DNA of 64,000 nt from Ophiosphaerella korrae (GCA_028456385.1 JALNQF010000103.1:62001-126000); one strand, 5' to 3'. Shown: positions 35,760 through 49,160, counted from the first letter of the stretch. Notes: a model not told the origin generated them from the letters alone. Numbers and translations: made by a program.

Positions 35760-37350
35760 TTAAGGATTACCTAAATAACTTAATTTTAGAGAAAGAAGAT
35801 ATAAAGTTAGTAATTAACGCCTTAGAAATATAGAATAAAGAACTCTAGGATTACGTAAAATAAAACAAGGTATAGATTAAAGCTATTATAGAAAGATAAA
35901 ACTAGATAGAATAAATTACCTAATAACTAGAAATAAGTATAACTAAGAAGCTACCTAAGATACCTACCCTTAAGAAGTTTAATAGAATAAGAGAAAAATT
36001 AAGACTCTTTATAGTATTAGTATAACTTTAGATTAATATATAAGCGCTATACTTTAATAAAGAAGATAAGAAAGTAATATATATTAGAATATATCTTAAA
36101 GAAGACGTAATAAAATAGTTTAAACTTTACTAGATAGACTATACTTTATACGCTCTAGGAATATAAAAAGATAAAATAAGAGCTATCTTTAGAAGTTATA
36201 AATACTTTACTAAACAAATAAGAGTAGTATTTAGAGATATAGATATTACCTAATAAGCTAAAGAAAAGCTTAAGAAACTTATATAGAACAAAAGTGTTCC
36301 TAAATATATATAATAGTTTAAATAATTATTATAGAATATAGAATACAATAAGCTATCTCTAATATTACAATTTAAACAAGGATTAAACTTAAAAATATAA
36401 TATAAAATAATCTATATAGAGAAACTAAGAATACTAGAAGCTCTAAAATAATAGGTAATATAAATTAACAATAATTATTAAGAATAAAAGAAAAATAAGT
36501 ATAGAGAGCTAACCTAGAATTAAGATAAGAGGGACCTTGTAATCCTTAACGCTAATAAGGATAGAAGAAGAAAGAAGAATAAAAACTTTACGTACTTTAA
36601 TTATAGTAAAAATAGTTAATATATAAAGAACTACTAGTTAAAGTAGAAAAAGAATATAGTATACTATAAATATAGGAAACTAAGGCACTTTATAAAAGAT
36701 TATAGAAGTAAAGATCTTAAAAAGGAAGCCTATTTAAAGTAACTAAAAATAAGAAAGAAGTACTAAAAGTATAAGCTAAACCTTAAGAGAAGGTAGCTAA
36801 GAGTAAAGAAGTATAATATATAATACTCTATTAGGCCTTTTATTATAATAATAACTACTATATATATCTTTCTACTAAATAAAGAGTAGGATAGTTTCTA
36901 TAGAAAAATAGAGTAGTAGTAATAAAAGAAAATAAAACAAAAGTATAGCTAGAAGAAATAGCCTATATAATAGACTTACTAATAGAAGACTTAGAAGGAG
37001 AAAAGCCCTAGACCCTATTAATCTAGGCTAAAGGATAGGTACTAGATAAAGAGACTACTATAGTCTCCTCTAAAGAACTATAAAGAGATAAGAGATATAT
37101 TAATATAAGAAGTATAGAGTATACCTAGTTAAATATATATAGTTATAATAGCTATACAATAATAGATATAGTAAAACAAAACTAAGAATAGGAATTTATT
37201 TAGAAATACTTACTAGTTATAAGTATAGAGGAAGCGTACAAAAACTAGAAAGAACGTAACTCTAAGGTAATAAAGTTTATAATATTCTAATAATAGATAG
37301 AGTAATATATAGTTATAGTAAGAAGAATACCTATATAAAGAGAATAGTAG
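35760..37350 (+). pseudogene. Gypsy-B gag (decayed)
   Basis: Plus strand, following LTR and leader. Capsid-like region with 'KKLPKIPTLKKFNRIREKL' (35945-36003), 'LRLFIVLV' and 'AIFRSYKYFTKQIRVVF' (36181-36233). The zinc knuckle at 36658-36713 reads 'YYKYRKLRHFIKDYRSKD' (CCHC with Cys to Tyr, His retained). Copy C has the same protein. Gag packages the element RNA in cytoplasmic particles. Stops occur at many Gln positions. Confidence 0.88.
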
Positions 37351-37849
37351 TACTTTACAAGAAAGATATAATAGATTAATAAAGTATATATACTAAAAGT
37401 GCTAGTAAAGTACTATATCTTAGTAATAATAAGACCTAGAAAAAATAAATACTAGGAAGGGGACAATAAAAGAATAGATCTAGAATATCTAGTATACTTC
37501 AAAATATTATAGGTATTATATTTAAATATAAACTACTACTTATATAGAGAATTAAAAGTACGTAACTACGTATAGCTAATATAAAAAGAAGGACATAATT
37601 ATATAAAGGTAATTTATAAAAAAGAAATTTAAGGTTAGGAAATAATTAAGATACCTAACAAAGAATATATATAAATTAGACTAGGACCTAAGCTAGCTAA
37701 AGAATATATTTAAAGAAGGCTATAGTATAAATATATATATAATAAATACGCTAAATATACGAATTACAAATATAAAACAAGGTAATAGCCCTAAAAGAAT
37801 AGATAATTTAAGGAACAACCTAAATAAAAAAGGTTAGAAGGTATAATAG

Positions 37850-40800
37850 GCCTATATATTATAAAACAAAGTACCTTTTAAGAAAAAAGGGTAAAAATTA
37901 TAATTAAGAGTAGAGCTATAAGAAACTTTATATCTAAGGAGTTTATAGAAGAACAAGGAATAAACTATATAATAAAGAAATACCCTTAATAACTAAGTAT
38001 AATTAAAGGAAAACTATTTTAGGAACTAATTAGATTTAAAATAGTACCTTCTACACTAAGATCAGAAAGCTTAGAAATTAAAAATATAGTTATAGATATA
38101 ACAATAATTAATAATAAACAAGATATAATATTAGGTATACTATAGTTATAGATAACTAACCTAAAGATTAATTAGAAAATAGAGAAAATTAGCTACTCTA
38201 AGAAAGATATATTAAAAGCTAATATAAGTATATATAAAGGAATATTCCTAAAAGAATATAAGAAGTAGGAAAAACAACTTACTAAACCTAAAGATTATCT
38301 TCTAAAATATTTACTATAGGACTTAGTAATAAACCTAGAAGAAAGAAAGAGCGTAGGCTAGAGCCTAGTTTATAGAAAGATAGAAGAAGAATCTAAAATT
38401 AAATAAGTATTTATTAAAAATATAATATAAAAAGGATAGATATAAGGATTATAATCCTTAGTAGTATATAGACTTATCTTTGTAGACAAGAAGAGAATAG
38501 AAGAAAAATAACCTTACGTAGACTTTAGAAAAATAAACGTAATTATAGATAAAAACTAATATCTTTTACTATAAATAGATAAGATACAAGATAGACTATA
38601 AAAGGCTTAAATCTTTACAAAACTAGATATCTAAATCGCCTATTATTAGATTAGAATTAAAAAAGGTAATAAATAGAAAATAGTATTTAGAATACAATAT
38701 AAACTATTTAAATATATAGTTATACTTTTTAGATTAATAAATATACTAGTAGTATTTTAAGAAAGAATTAATATAGTCTTAAGAGAATACTTAGACGCGT
38801 ATATATTTATATACTTAGATAATATCCTTATATTCTTAGAAATAGAAGAAGAATATATATAGTACGTATATAAAGTACTAGAGAAGCTAGTAGAAAATAA
38901 ATTATTCTTTAAGATAAGGAAATACAAGTTCTATATAAAAGATATAGACTTCCTAAGATTTATTATTAAATAAGGAAAAATTTAGATTAATCTTAATAAA
39001 ATAAAGATAATTTAGGAATAGCTAACACTAAAGAACCTATAAGAGGTATAATAATTTTATAGGCTAGTAAATTTTTATAGAAAATTAATAGTAAAATAGT
39101 TAGAAATAATAGAACTATTAATAAAACTTATAAAAAAAGATACGCTATTTAAATAGACTTAGGAATATAATAAGTTATTTAACTAGATTAAATAGAAGTT
39201 TATAGAAAACCTAGTTATTAGAATATATAACCTAAAACTACTAGTAATAGTAAAAATAGATGTATTAAACTTAGTCTATAGAATAGTACTAATACAAGAT
39301 AACTAAACTACTAAGTAAAAATACTTTGTTAAATACTTTTTAAAGAAGATAAAACTAGTAGAGCTTAACTACTTAATATATAATAACGAGATACTAGTAA
39401 TTTACAAAGTATTTAAGTAATAGAGAGTATATCTATAAAAAGTAAAGTATTAAATAGAGGTCTATATAGACTATAAGAACCTTATAGAGTTTATAATAAA
39501 TAAGGACTTATTATAATACTATATAAGATAGTAGGAATACTTATTAATATTTAATCTTAAGATTATATATACTAAAGGTAAGGACAACTAATTTATATAC
39601 GCCCTAAGTAGAAAACTAGACCTATAAGAAGAAATAAACGCTACTAGTATAGTTCTAGTTAAGAACGAGAATAGATACTTAGTCCTAAATATACTAAAAA
39701 TAGCTATAACACTTAAGAGGAAGAGTAGTAAGCTAGATAAATATATTTAGAAGGAAATAGAAAAACCTCTTAAGAGATAAAAAAGCTTAAGACCTAAGAA
39801 AGACTTATAAAAGTATATAGTAGAATATATATTTTAAATAAAATATAGAGTAAATTTATATAATAATTCTATAAACTACTAGTATATAGATACTAAGGTA
39901 TTAACAAAATATTAAATAGACTACTAAAAGTTTATTATATCTTAAGAGTAAGATAACTAGTAATAAAAGTACTATAAGACTATATAGAATATTATAACTA
40001 GTTAAAGTACTAGAATAACCTTAAGGAGTTATTATAATAGACTTTATTATAAAATTACTAAAGTCTAAAGACTTAATATTAGGAGTTAAATATAATAGAA
40101 TCCTAATAATAGTAGATAAACTAATAAAGTACTTATACTTTAGACTCTATAAAAAAAAAGTAGGATAGAGGTTACTATATATTAGGTCCTAGAGACTATA
40201 GTTAGCTAGTATAGTATTCTAGACAAGATTATTATAGATAGAGACGTAAGATTTATATTAAAACTATAGGGAATAATAGTAGTATAATTAGGAATTAAAT
40301 ACTAAATATTAACAGTATACTACTTATAGATAGATAGATAATTAGAACGTATAAATTAAATAGTAGAACAATACTTAAGATATAACCTTAACTATAACTA
40401 GAATAATTAGGTATAGTTACTACTTATAGTATAGTTAGTATATAATAGCGTAAAGAATATAGTAATAAGAGTATTACTCTTCTTCGCAAACTATAGATTT
40501 AACTCTAACGCGTATAGAATACTAAGAAATATAGAATCTTAGACTCTAAAAGGAGATAACTTTATAAATAGAATAAAAGAAATATACAATTAATTAAGAT
40601 AGAACGTAGAATTCCTATACAATTATATAGCAAATTACTATAACAAGAAATATAAGAAAGGACCTTAATTTAAAGAAGGAGAAAAAGTATAGTTATTATA
40701 AAGAAATATTAATAGTAAATAATCTAGTTTAAAACTAGATTATATAAAATTTAGACTATATAAGAATAAGAAAAAAGTTATACTAGTTATATTTAAACTA

Positions 40801-41090
40801 AGACTACTAAGAAAAATAAGGATATACCTAACTTTCTACGTAGTACTACTTAAGATAGTACTATAGAACGTAGAACTACTAGTGTATAAAGTAGATATAT
40901 ATAGAGAATAAGGAGAATAAGAAGTTAAAAAAATCTTAGTATATTAGTTTTATAATAGTAAAAACTACTATTTAGTAAAATAGATAGGTATAAACGAAAA
41001 AAGGTAACTATAGGAAGAAATATAGGAACTAGAAGATAACCTTAACTACTCTAAGAAACTAGAGGAGTTCTAAAGTTAAAACCCTTTAGA
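37850..41090 (+). pseudogene. Gypsy-B pol: protease, RT, RNase H, integrase, chromodomain (decayed)
   Basis: Plus strand. The protease reads 'IIIKSRAIRNFISKEFIEE' (37895-37950; family DSGATRNFI). The RT spans 38430-39060 with 'FIYLDNILIFLEIEEE' at 38806-38850 (YLDD to YLDN) and 'VQ.FYRLVNFYRKLIV'. RNase H covers about 39170-39560. The integrase core has 'DFIIKLLKSKDLILGVKYN' (first Asp, 40045), 'IIIDRDVRFILKLQGI' (second Asp, about 40230) and 'QLERIN.IVEQYLR' (Glu, about 40345). The chromodomain at 40920-41070 reads 'EVKKILVY.FYNSKNYYLVK'. The order is typical of Ty3/Gypsy chromoviruses. Inactivated by stops and by Asp-to-Asn in the RT. Confidence 0.92.
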
Positions 41091-41099
41091 CTACTTTGT

Positions 41100-41670
41100 A
41101 GTAAACTAAGAAAATTAATACTACTACTACTAGATAAAGAGGCGATAGGAACGTTTAGTGTAATAGGAGCTAGAGTAGCCTCTACTACGTTATCTAGGTC
41201 TAACTTAGCTTCTAAGGCACGAGACTATTTAGATAATTTAGCGTTATTATAAGCCTTTATCTTATAAAGAGTTAACTTATACTTATCTTTAGCTATAGTA
41301 AGCTATAATAATAATTTCTCTTAGGCTCTATTAATAGCTTACCTTATATAACTTAGTAGAAGAAGACTATATAGAAATTAAACACTTATACTCTATAAGA
41401 GAAATACTAGAAGAAATATTATTATACTAAATATTAGCAAGAATATATTTACTATAATATTTACTATCCTTTAAAGATATAAGATATAAAAGACCTAATA
41501 ATCTACAATAATAATAAGGAAATATCTTAACCCTATTATAAATAATACAAGCTACAAGGAGAAGTTTATTATACTAGGAATAAGATAGTATAGAGAGTAA
41601 TAAAGAATTAGAAATTAATAAAGAAATAGAGTAAATAACCTTAACCCTAGAATAGGAAAATAGAAAACTA
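41100..41670 (-). pseudogene. Antisense gene of Gypsy-B (decayed)
   Basis: Minus-strand frame between the chromodomain and the 3' LTR. The upstream part (about 41650-41360) reads 'VKVIYSISLLISNSLLLSIL' and 'RVKIFPYYYC'. The downstream part (41335-41110) is a likely coiled coil: 'INRAQEKLLLQLTIAKDKYK' and 'SRALEAKLDLDNVVEAT'. The frame shifts by one between the parts near 41335, where cttattaatag-like sequence could mark an intron 3' end. Copy C (62800-63440) has the same two parts with the same frame change. In the block ALEAKLDLD all base differences between B and C are synonymous on this strand. No known family recognised. Confidence 0.55.
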
Positions 41671-41687
41671 TCTAGAGAGAGGGATAG

Positions 41688-42119
41688 TATTATAGGCGTA
41701 ACAAGAGAAATCGAGATAGAACTAATTAACTTTAACTTAGACGCTAACATAATATAGGAAGAGTAGGGTACTAACTTATAAGATAACGAGTTTAATTAGG
41801 AAGCTAATTATAACCTAGATACGTAATAAATTTATAAATTTACAATCTTAGTAAATATAAATTTATAAAGCTAACTTTGTAAATTAGTAATCTTAGTAAA
41901 TACGAATTTACGAAGTACTAAGAAAGTACTAGATATATAGTTAGTAATAATACGTATTATTAGGATAGTATTAGTAATCTAATCTCTAACCTAGAATACT
42001 AATACTTAACATTGTACATACAAATTAACTATTATTTATAGTTATTACTTAATTATAATATAAGCTTTTATTATTAACTCTTAATCTACTAATACCTACT
42101 AATAGAGAAACCTATTACA
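41688..42119 (+). repeat. Gypsy-B 3' LTR
   Basis: 432 bp; carries a 45-bp direct duplication around 41830-41920 (aatcttagtaaata repeated) absent from the 5' LTR. Confidence 0.93.
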
Positions 42120-42124
42120 TATAC

Positions 42125-45100
42125 TCTAAGCTTCTACTACTCTCTTTACTATATAACTAAATCTTCTTTATACTAGTACTAATAGTACTTAATATAATAA
42201 GGATAAAATAATATCTCTAAAGAAAATAAACTATAAATTACTATCTTTTTAGGATAAAGACTATTATACGTTCTTTAAATCTAGGTCTCTAGTTAAGTAA
42301 ACCTAAGAAAATAAGCTACTTTATACTTAAAAAGCTTCTTAGAAAAAGTTCTTTATATACTAAAAAATAGAACTTTTAAACTTAGTTAAAGATAAGCTAT
42401 AACTTAACTCTAGTAGCTTTATATAAACGTAAGTATACCTAGCTATACTAAGAGCTTTTCTAGATACTCTTATAAGAGACTAGCTTATAGTTATTAGAGC
42501 TACTCCTATTTACTATAACTTATTATTTATAGGACTAGTTCTAAATAAAGATAATAAGATAGTTATTCCTAATAATAATTTAGAAAACTACTTAGATAAC
42601 TATATACCTTCTATTAGCTCTATAGATAATATACTACTTAATAACCTAGAAGTAGCTTTACTTACTACTAAATAGAGCCTTATACTATAATTATAAGTTA
42701 ATAAGTCTATTAATAAAATCTTACCTAGGTTAATAACTTTCTTTAATACTAAAACTCTATATAAAATAATCTTACTACTAAGAAGTATTAAGCTATAATA
42801 GAAAACACTACTCTTATCTAATCTTTTAATAATAACTAATAATAAACTAAGTAATTACTTACTACTAAGATCTTATATACTTATAAGATTTATTCTTTAT
42901 CTTATATAATCTATTAGTTCTATAGTATTCTATATATATAATACTTAAAATAATTTACTCTAAGTAGCTAATAAAGTAAAATAACTTAAAAACGCTCTAA
43001 CTAAATAAAAAAGGTAAACTACTAATCTCTAGTAATAAATTACTAATTTCTAATAATAAAATATAGTACTATTTAACTATATTATTTAAAGAGATATAAA
43101 GTATAATAATCTAGTTAAATAATATAATACTTAAAGTATATAAGCTATAGCTTTTTATAACTAACTCTATAAAATAACTAATAGAAATTATTATTTACTA
43201 GCTAAATAGTTAATTATAAAAAGTTTACTTCTAATAGCTACTTAATACTTTAACTACTTTAAGCTACTAGAGTTTAATCTTACTATATAAAGTCTACTAA
43301 TTCTTAACTTAAATATTATTTAAAACTACTATAAAGCTTATAAAAATATAAAGCTAACTAATTACTTTACTCTAACTTTATAACTAGATAATATATTTTT
43401 AATAGATAAGAAATTATATTTAATATATTCTTAATAAATATCTAAGTAGTATATAAGAATCTATATAATTATTTTAAAGAAGAAGACTACTTAGTAAAAA
43501 TCCTAAAGTTGTTAGGAATAAGTAAATTATTATATATTTAATTTTTTATCTAAGCTATATTAGACTATTTTATAGCTAATAAGAAAAAATACCTTTTAAA
43601 CTTATCTTATACTAATATTATAATACGTACTTACTCTAGATTAGCTTAGACCTATTATATTATTCTTAATAGAGTTACTTATATCTATAATAATAAATTT
43701 ATATACTTTTTTATACTTTACTACTACTTTAGTAAATAAGATACTATTAGTAGTACTAAATCTTAATTTAATAATCTCTCTATACTATAATTTAGACCTA
43801 AAATTTTAAGCTTCTTTATTACTAAAGCTACTTAGGCCTTATTTATTTTAGAATTTATTAATATTACTAAAGACTTTTTCTAGTATCTTTAACTCTATAA
43901 TCTACACCTTTATAAAAAACTCTTAGACTAGCTCTATAGATTAGTTAATACTACGCTTAGTATCTATAACTTAAACGTAGACTTCTAATATATAGTAAGC
44001 CTAATTTAGAACAAAGTTAATAATATAGATCTAAACTTTTCTTTAATATATATAGAGTTTAAAAGTAACTTTAGTAGCTAATTTTATAGCTTTTAGCCTA
44101 AATAATCCTTAGAACTAGCTTAGTTTATAGTAATAAATATAAATATACTATTATTATTATAGCTTTAAGAATCTTTTAAAGGTAAATTCCTATTAAATAA
44201 AGCTACTCTTAAGGATAAAGTAAATAAAATAACTAAACTAACTTTTACTTACTATAACTATAAAAAGATAGAATATAAAGCCTTAGACTATACTAAACCT
44301 ATAAAACTAATAATAAAACTTTTAATAAGAAAGAATCTACTTTAGTAGACTAAGCTAATATTAAATAGTATTATATAGGTATTTAAGAACTTTTAGATAA
44401 AGAGCCTAATAATAACTCTAGCTCTTATATCTTTAAATATAGCTTAAGCTTTAAGTTAAACTTAGACTTAGAACTAGAAAATAAGTATCTTTAGATTTAA
44501 AGTCTTAATCTAAAGAATTAAATAACTAAATAAGTAAAATATACAATTAAAGCTATAACTTAGTATAACTATATCTAATACTTTAACTTACTACTTATAA
44601 ACTACTTAGTTCTAACTATAGCTCTTAACTTAAATAAATACCTTACTAAAATAGTTTATATTCTATAACTTTCTAGAAAAAAAACCTAATACTCTATATA
44701 CAGCTTAAACTCTAGTAGATAATAAGGCTAATATAAACTTTATTACTTTATAATTTACTAATAAAATTACTAAACTTTAGCTTATTTAACTTCTAAAACT
44801 AATTAATTATAAAAGATATAATAGTTTTTTATCTAAAAGTATTACTTATAGAGTAAAATTTTTTGTAAAGTTAGATATATATATATAGAATAATTATTAG
44901 CTTATAAAGTAAAAAGTACTAGCTATTTTAATTTTATACTAAGCTACTTCTAGTATAAAACTTACGTAGTCTTTCCTAACTACTAATAAAGAATATTATC
45001 TTTTCTAAATAAATACTACTAATAAAACTTTATAAGTAATTTACTATAGAGTACTTAGAAATTAATCTACTTATACTAAGTAGAGAAAAGTAATATAACT

Positions 45101-45703
45101 AAAGCTTACTTCTATAAGTCTCCTTTTAGAGTATATTAATAGATATAAGCTAAAAATTAATAACTTAAATAACTTATATAAAGTAAGCTTCTACGTAATC
45201 TTAGTTTATACTAGGTAACTAAACTATATATTAGTTTCTATAATATTAGATAGTATACTACTAGCTATATTTAATAGAAAAGTAGTAACTAAAAATAACT
45301 ATAATTAGTTCTATAAACTAGCTAAAGGCCCTAAGCTAAAAGATATTCTAAGACCTAACTTATATAATATATATAGTAACCTTTTACTATATTTTAATAA
45401 AGATATAACTAATAAACTCTTACTATATAGGCTTTATAATCTAGAAATAACTCTTAACCTAATACTAAAATACTAAATATAAAACCTTACTCTTTTACTA
45501 GAAAATAAATAGAAGCTATTTAAAAATATATTCTAGATATAAAAAAAATTAGGTTTATTATAAAAATTAGCTTACTTAAATATTATAATCTTCTTATTAT
45601 ATTTAAACTTAATAGAAGCTTCTAGGTTTATATAGATTATAAGTAACTTAATAAAGCTACTATTAAAAACTACTACTTTATTCTATTTTTTTAAGAAACT
45701 TTA
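42125..45703 (+). pseudogene. Gypsy-H gag, protease and start of RT (decayed)
   Basis: Plus strand. The gag-like region reads 'RAFLDTLIRDQLIVIRATPIY' (about 42445-42510) and a coiled coil 'LKNALTKQKRQTTNLQQQI' near 42980-43045. Further charged sequence leads to an aspartic protease 'TLVDNKANINFITLQFTNKI' at 44708-44765 (family LVDSGAS.NFI; Ser-Gly to Asn-Lys). The RT begins with 'IIFLLYLNLIEASRFI' (family P.FV.K..G..RFCVDYR) at 45590-45650 and ends 'TLFYFFKKL' where Gypsy-C is inserted. The reading resumes at 63881. It is a third or fourth Gypsy lineage, distinct from A/B/C. Confidence 0.8.
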
Positions 45704-46132
45704 TATTACAATAGTAATAAGAGAGCTATAGATAGAACTAATTAGCCTTATAATAATTAACCTAGATCTATATAACTCTAATAGATACAAACCTAATTAG
45801 GAGGCTACGTATAATTAGGACACCTAGGGCGATCTATAATCTATAGACTCTTAGTATTAATAGATTATAGATTAGAGTAATCTACAATCTATTAGTCTTA
45901 GTACTTATAGATTAATAGATTATAACGAGTATATAGTTAGTAGTAATATATATTATTAGAATAGTATTAGTAATTTAATCTTTTAACTATAGAACGCTAA
46001 TACAAGATAGTTGTAAAACATCTTCTATTATTTATAGTTATTGTAGATCCTAATATAAGCTTTTGTTATTACTTCTTAATCTACTAACTCCTAATATAGG
46101 TACTTGTAGTTAACAATAAGAAGCCTATTATA
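45704..46132 (+). repeat. Gypsy-C 5' LTR
   Basis: 429 bp; pairs with 63447-63875. Contains tagatta/taatcta inverted repeats around 45865-45915, as in the Gypsy-A LTR. Confidence 0.94.
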
Positions 46133-46216
46133 CCTTACTAATTTAGTTATTAAGAAGAGTAAAGCGTAAGTAGTGTATAGTCTAGCTAATATAATAGTAG
46201 AAAGTTTAACAAGTAA

Positions 46217-46449
46217 TATAAAGAGTATTTAGTAGGAGTTAGATATAATAGAATAATAGGTATATTAATAAAGTAAGACAAATCCTTAAAGGATTTATAA
46301 GCTTACAAAGGTGTTTATATATCTAAAGAGCGTACGTAATCCTAAGTAGCTCTAAGGGTAATTCTAGGGGTGCCTAAAGAGCTTAAAGGGAGGTTTAAAG
46401 AGAGAGGCTTAAAGAAAGGTTTTAGGTAGGAGGAAAAGTACCTATAATA
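46217..46449 (-). repeat. Gypsy-D 3' LTR
   Basis: 233 bp; pairs with 57126-57358, differing mainly at RIP-type sites. Confidence 0.94.
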
Positions 46450-47218
46450 ATAGCTTCCTCTTCTCTTACGCTACGTCTTAAAGCGTAAAGCTCTATACCT
46501 TTAAGTACGTATAGTATCTAATTCTATCTAGTTATCTAGCCTTAGAGCTACTCTATTAGCTATTTATAACTTAACCTATTCTATACTACTAAATTAAATG
46601 TAATTAAAAAAAGAGGTATAGTATACTAAATAGATATACTTAGTATAGAATAGTATATATATTAGATACCTATAGTAGGCCTAGAGCTAGCCTATAGCTA
46701 ACTAAGGGTTGCTTAAAAGTACTAGTAACGCTAGGTTCTTAGTACCTAGGTCTAAGATTTGTTGCGTAATAGCTATCTTACTATAATTATAGGGTTTACC
46801 TATTAGATTAGTACTTAGGAACTAGACTACTCTACTAGGGCTCTAAGTAGGGCCTAAGGGCTACTCTCTATTTATAGTACGTTACTAATTCTTTAAAATA
46901 TAAAGTTATAATATATTTTTAATAAGATTTATAGTATATTATAGACTATTTTATATTATTAGATTCTTGTTTAAGGTAAGATTATAGTCTAATTTATAGT
47001 AATTATAGGCTTAGGTTTAGACTTATAGGGTATTGCGTTTAAATTACTTAATAGTTCTAAGTAAATAAAGTTATACCTTTACTTATTAAACGCGAGGTAG
47101 TCTACTACTACTCTAGTACTAGCGCGTTAGGGTTACTTAAAAGTAGATATAAAAGAGCTACCTCTCTTAGTTATTTTATCTTTCTATCCTTATTACTTCT
47201 TCTCTCTTATTACCTACT
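46450..47218. other. Non-coding stretch upstream of Gypsy-D antisense gene
   Basis: No readable protein on either strand. It starts with the polypurine tract and ends in a TATA-like box and pyrimidine-rich leader. Probably the promoter region of the antisense gene. Confidence 0.5.
47146..47155 (+). promoter_or_regulatory. TATA-like box of the Gypsy-D antisense gene
   Basis: gatataaaag, 64 bp before the presumed start codon, followed by a pyrimidine-rich leader (tctttctatcc, cttcttctctc), a common fungal promoter layout. Confidence 0.45.
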
Positions 47219-48153
47219 ATATTATCTATTGTACCTTCTTTAGTCTTTAATAAAGCTATCTCTAACTACGTTTATACTCTTACTAAGAACCTTACTACCT
47301 AGCTTAATCTAGTAAAGTTCTAGTACATAGCCTATCTTAAAGGCCTTATAACTTCTAGTAAATCTAACCCTAATAGTACTTTTAAGAGCTTTATAATAAC
47401 TATTTATAAAGAGTAGTACTATATTTATAGTAGTAACTTTAGTATATATAATACTTATAAGAGAGCCTATAAGAGTAAATACGTTCTAGTAAGTACTCTA
47501 CTTTTCTAGTCTAATCTAATACTAATCTACCTAGGTACTACTAGAGTTCTATTATACTATTAACGTTTTTAAGTATATTATTACGTCTACTAACTATTAA
47601 TATAACTACGCTACTATTATAGTTAAATATAAAAATACGACCTTTAATAAAGTTCTTAATAAGCCTACTAATAATACTTATACTTACTAAGGTAAAGCCT
47701 AGGCCTATATTAAGAAGTTAGTAGAAGCCTTTAATAGTTATAATTAGGCTCTTACTTATAAGAAAAAGAAGCTTAGTAGTAATAAAGTATCTTAGTATAA
47801 TACTTACTAGGTTTCTTATAAGTATAACCTTAAATGTTATAAGGTAAGTTTTCTTTTTCCTCTTTAATTACTAAGCTAATCTTAATATATAGCTTAGTTT
47901 AGGGCCTATAGGCTAAGTTACTACTACTAATATTATAGTTAATAGGGCTATTAAGGAGAGTTTTAGACGTACTAGTTCTATAATAGTATAAGAGAAGCGC
48001 TAGTACTACTATAGAAACGTACTAGATATAAAGCTAGTAGGTAGTCTATTTTTATTACTAACTAAGCCTTTATATCTACCTATAAGCTCTTTAAGCTTAA
48101 GTTTACGTCTAAATTTAATACTTAATATACTAGAGCGTAATAATTTTAAGTAG
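47219..48153 (+). pseudogene. Antisense three-exon gene of Gypsy-D (decayed)
   Basis: Plus strand, opposite to gag-pol. The start is ATA at 47219 (probably a mutated ATG). Exon 1 runs to 47534. Intron-like gap 47535-47622 begins gtacta, has ctaact inside and ends tatag. Exon 2 is 47623-47843. Gap 47844-47892 begins gtaagt, has a pyrimidine run and gctaat, and ends atatag. Exon 3 runs to at least a TAG at 48151. Both gaps keep the frame (phases 1 and 0). Readable parts: 'SLVFNKAISNYVYTLTKNL', 'FNKVLNKPTNNTYTY', 'LVEAFNSYNQALTYKKKKL', 'AIKESFRRTSSIIVQEKR'. About 265 residues; no family recognised. TAG/TAA codons fall within exons at Gln/Trp-like positions. Convergent with pol, whose chromodomain lies just beyond. 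Confidence 0.58.
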
Positions 48154-48169
48154 AGTAGTTCTCTTTAGA

Positions 48170-48727
48170 GAAATAGTATACTTTCTTAAACTTATATCTT
48201 AATTCTTATAAAAATTACTTTCTAAATTACTTTTTAGCTCTCTTTTTTATTACTCTCTCTTTCTAAAAGTAGCTCTAAGCTATCTTAGAAGCGCTTATTA
48301 TAGTAGATTTTTTATATTCTTCTAATATAGTTATATAATAATCTAGGTTACTAGCTAGCTCCTAAGTAGCTTCTTTTATAGACTAGCCTAGCTATTTTAT
48401 TAAGTACTCTCTTCCTCTAGCCTTTATATCCTTATAATCTAAGATTCCTTTAACTTTATAGTAGTCTCCTAACGCGATATTATCTAAGATTTAGATATTA
48501 CCTAGTTAAAAATTTGCTTCTAGTAATAGCGTATACTATAGTTCTAATAGAGATATATTAAATATAGGATATATTTAGGCTATTAATAGAGGGAGGTTAA
48601 GCTTATATACTAGCTTACCTATCTTTTTATTAATTAAAAATAGTCTAAGATATTATATATTAAATTTCTTAGATAGGTAGTAAGTAGTAATATTCTTTAA
48701 TCTTAATATTACTACTATAGTATAGTA
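48170..48727 (-). pseudogene. Gypsy-D integrase C-terminus and chromodomain (decayed)
   Basis: Minus strand. Integrase C-terminal 'RLKNITTYYLSKKFNI' and 'LINKKIGKLVYKLNLPLLI', then the chromodomain 'YKVKGILDYKDIKARGREYL' followed by 'ASNLDYYITILEEYKK' (48440-48290). This is a clear chromodomain ending in the E.NL-type segment. The N-terminal side continues across element E at 51818. Confidence 0.88.
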
Positions 48728-49160
48728 GTGTCCTAGTATCCTATACTGCGCTATAGTAGGCTCTGTGTATTAAACTTTATTAATATTAGTATACTTAATA
48801 TACTTAGCGTCTTATGTAAGTTTAGCTAGTTAGTTATATAGACGCTGTAGTCGTATTATTTTTATATTGCGCGAATTTCGCGCGTACTTAATTTAGGAAA
48901 GCGTAATATATAAGTATTAGTTAGGTATTAGTTGTTAATAGAATCTCGTTTTATACTACGTTGTTAGGGCAGCCTCCTTGCTTGTATGTACACGGAGTAT
49001 AAATATAGGCTAATTCTACTTTACCTTGTATTAAATTTAGTAGGTCTAATATTACCTATACTATAATATATAAGCTATACTATACGCTATATTTTTGCGT
49101 AGAATATATATCCTTGTTGTTAATTTTATCGCCCTTACTATAGCTACAGCCTAATTTGTT

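Larger units (their letters stand above)
35233..42119 (+). mobile_element. Gypsy-B: complete Ty3/Gypsy chromovirus
   Basis: LTRs at 35233-35619 and 41688-42119. LTR ends are tattataggcg...cctattaca, and the 3' copy keeps the CA terminus. The perfect target duplication tatac lies at 35228-35232 and 42120-42124. A polypurine tract agagagagggatag directly precedes the 3' LTR. Contains gag, protease, RT, RNase H, integrase with chromodomain, and an opposite-strand frame before the 3' LTR. Inserted into Gypsy-H. Confidence 0.95.
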
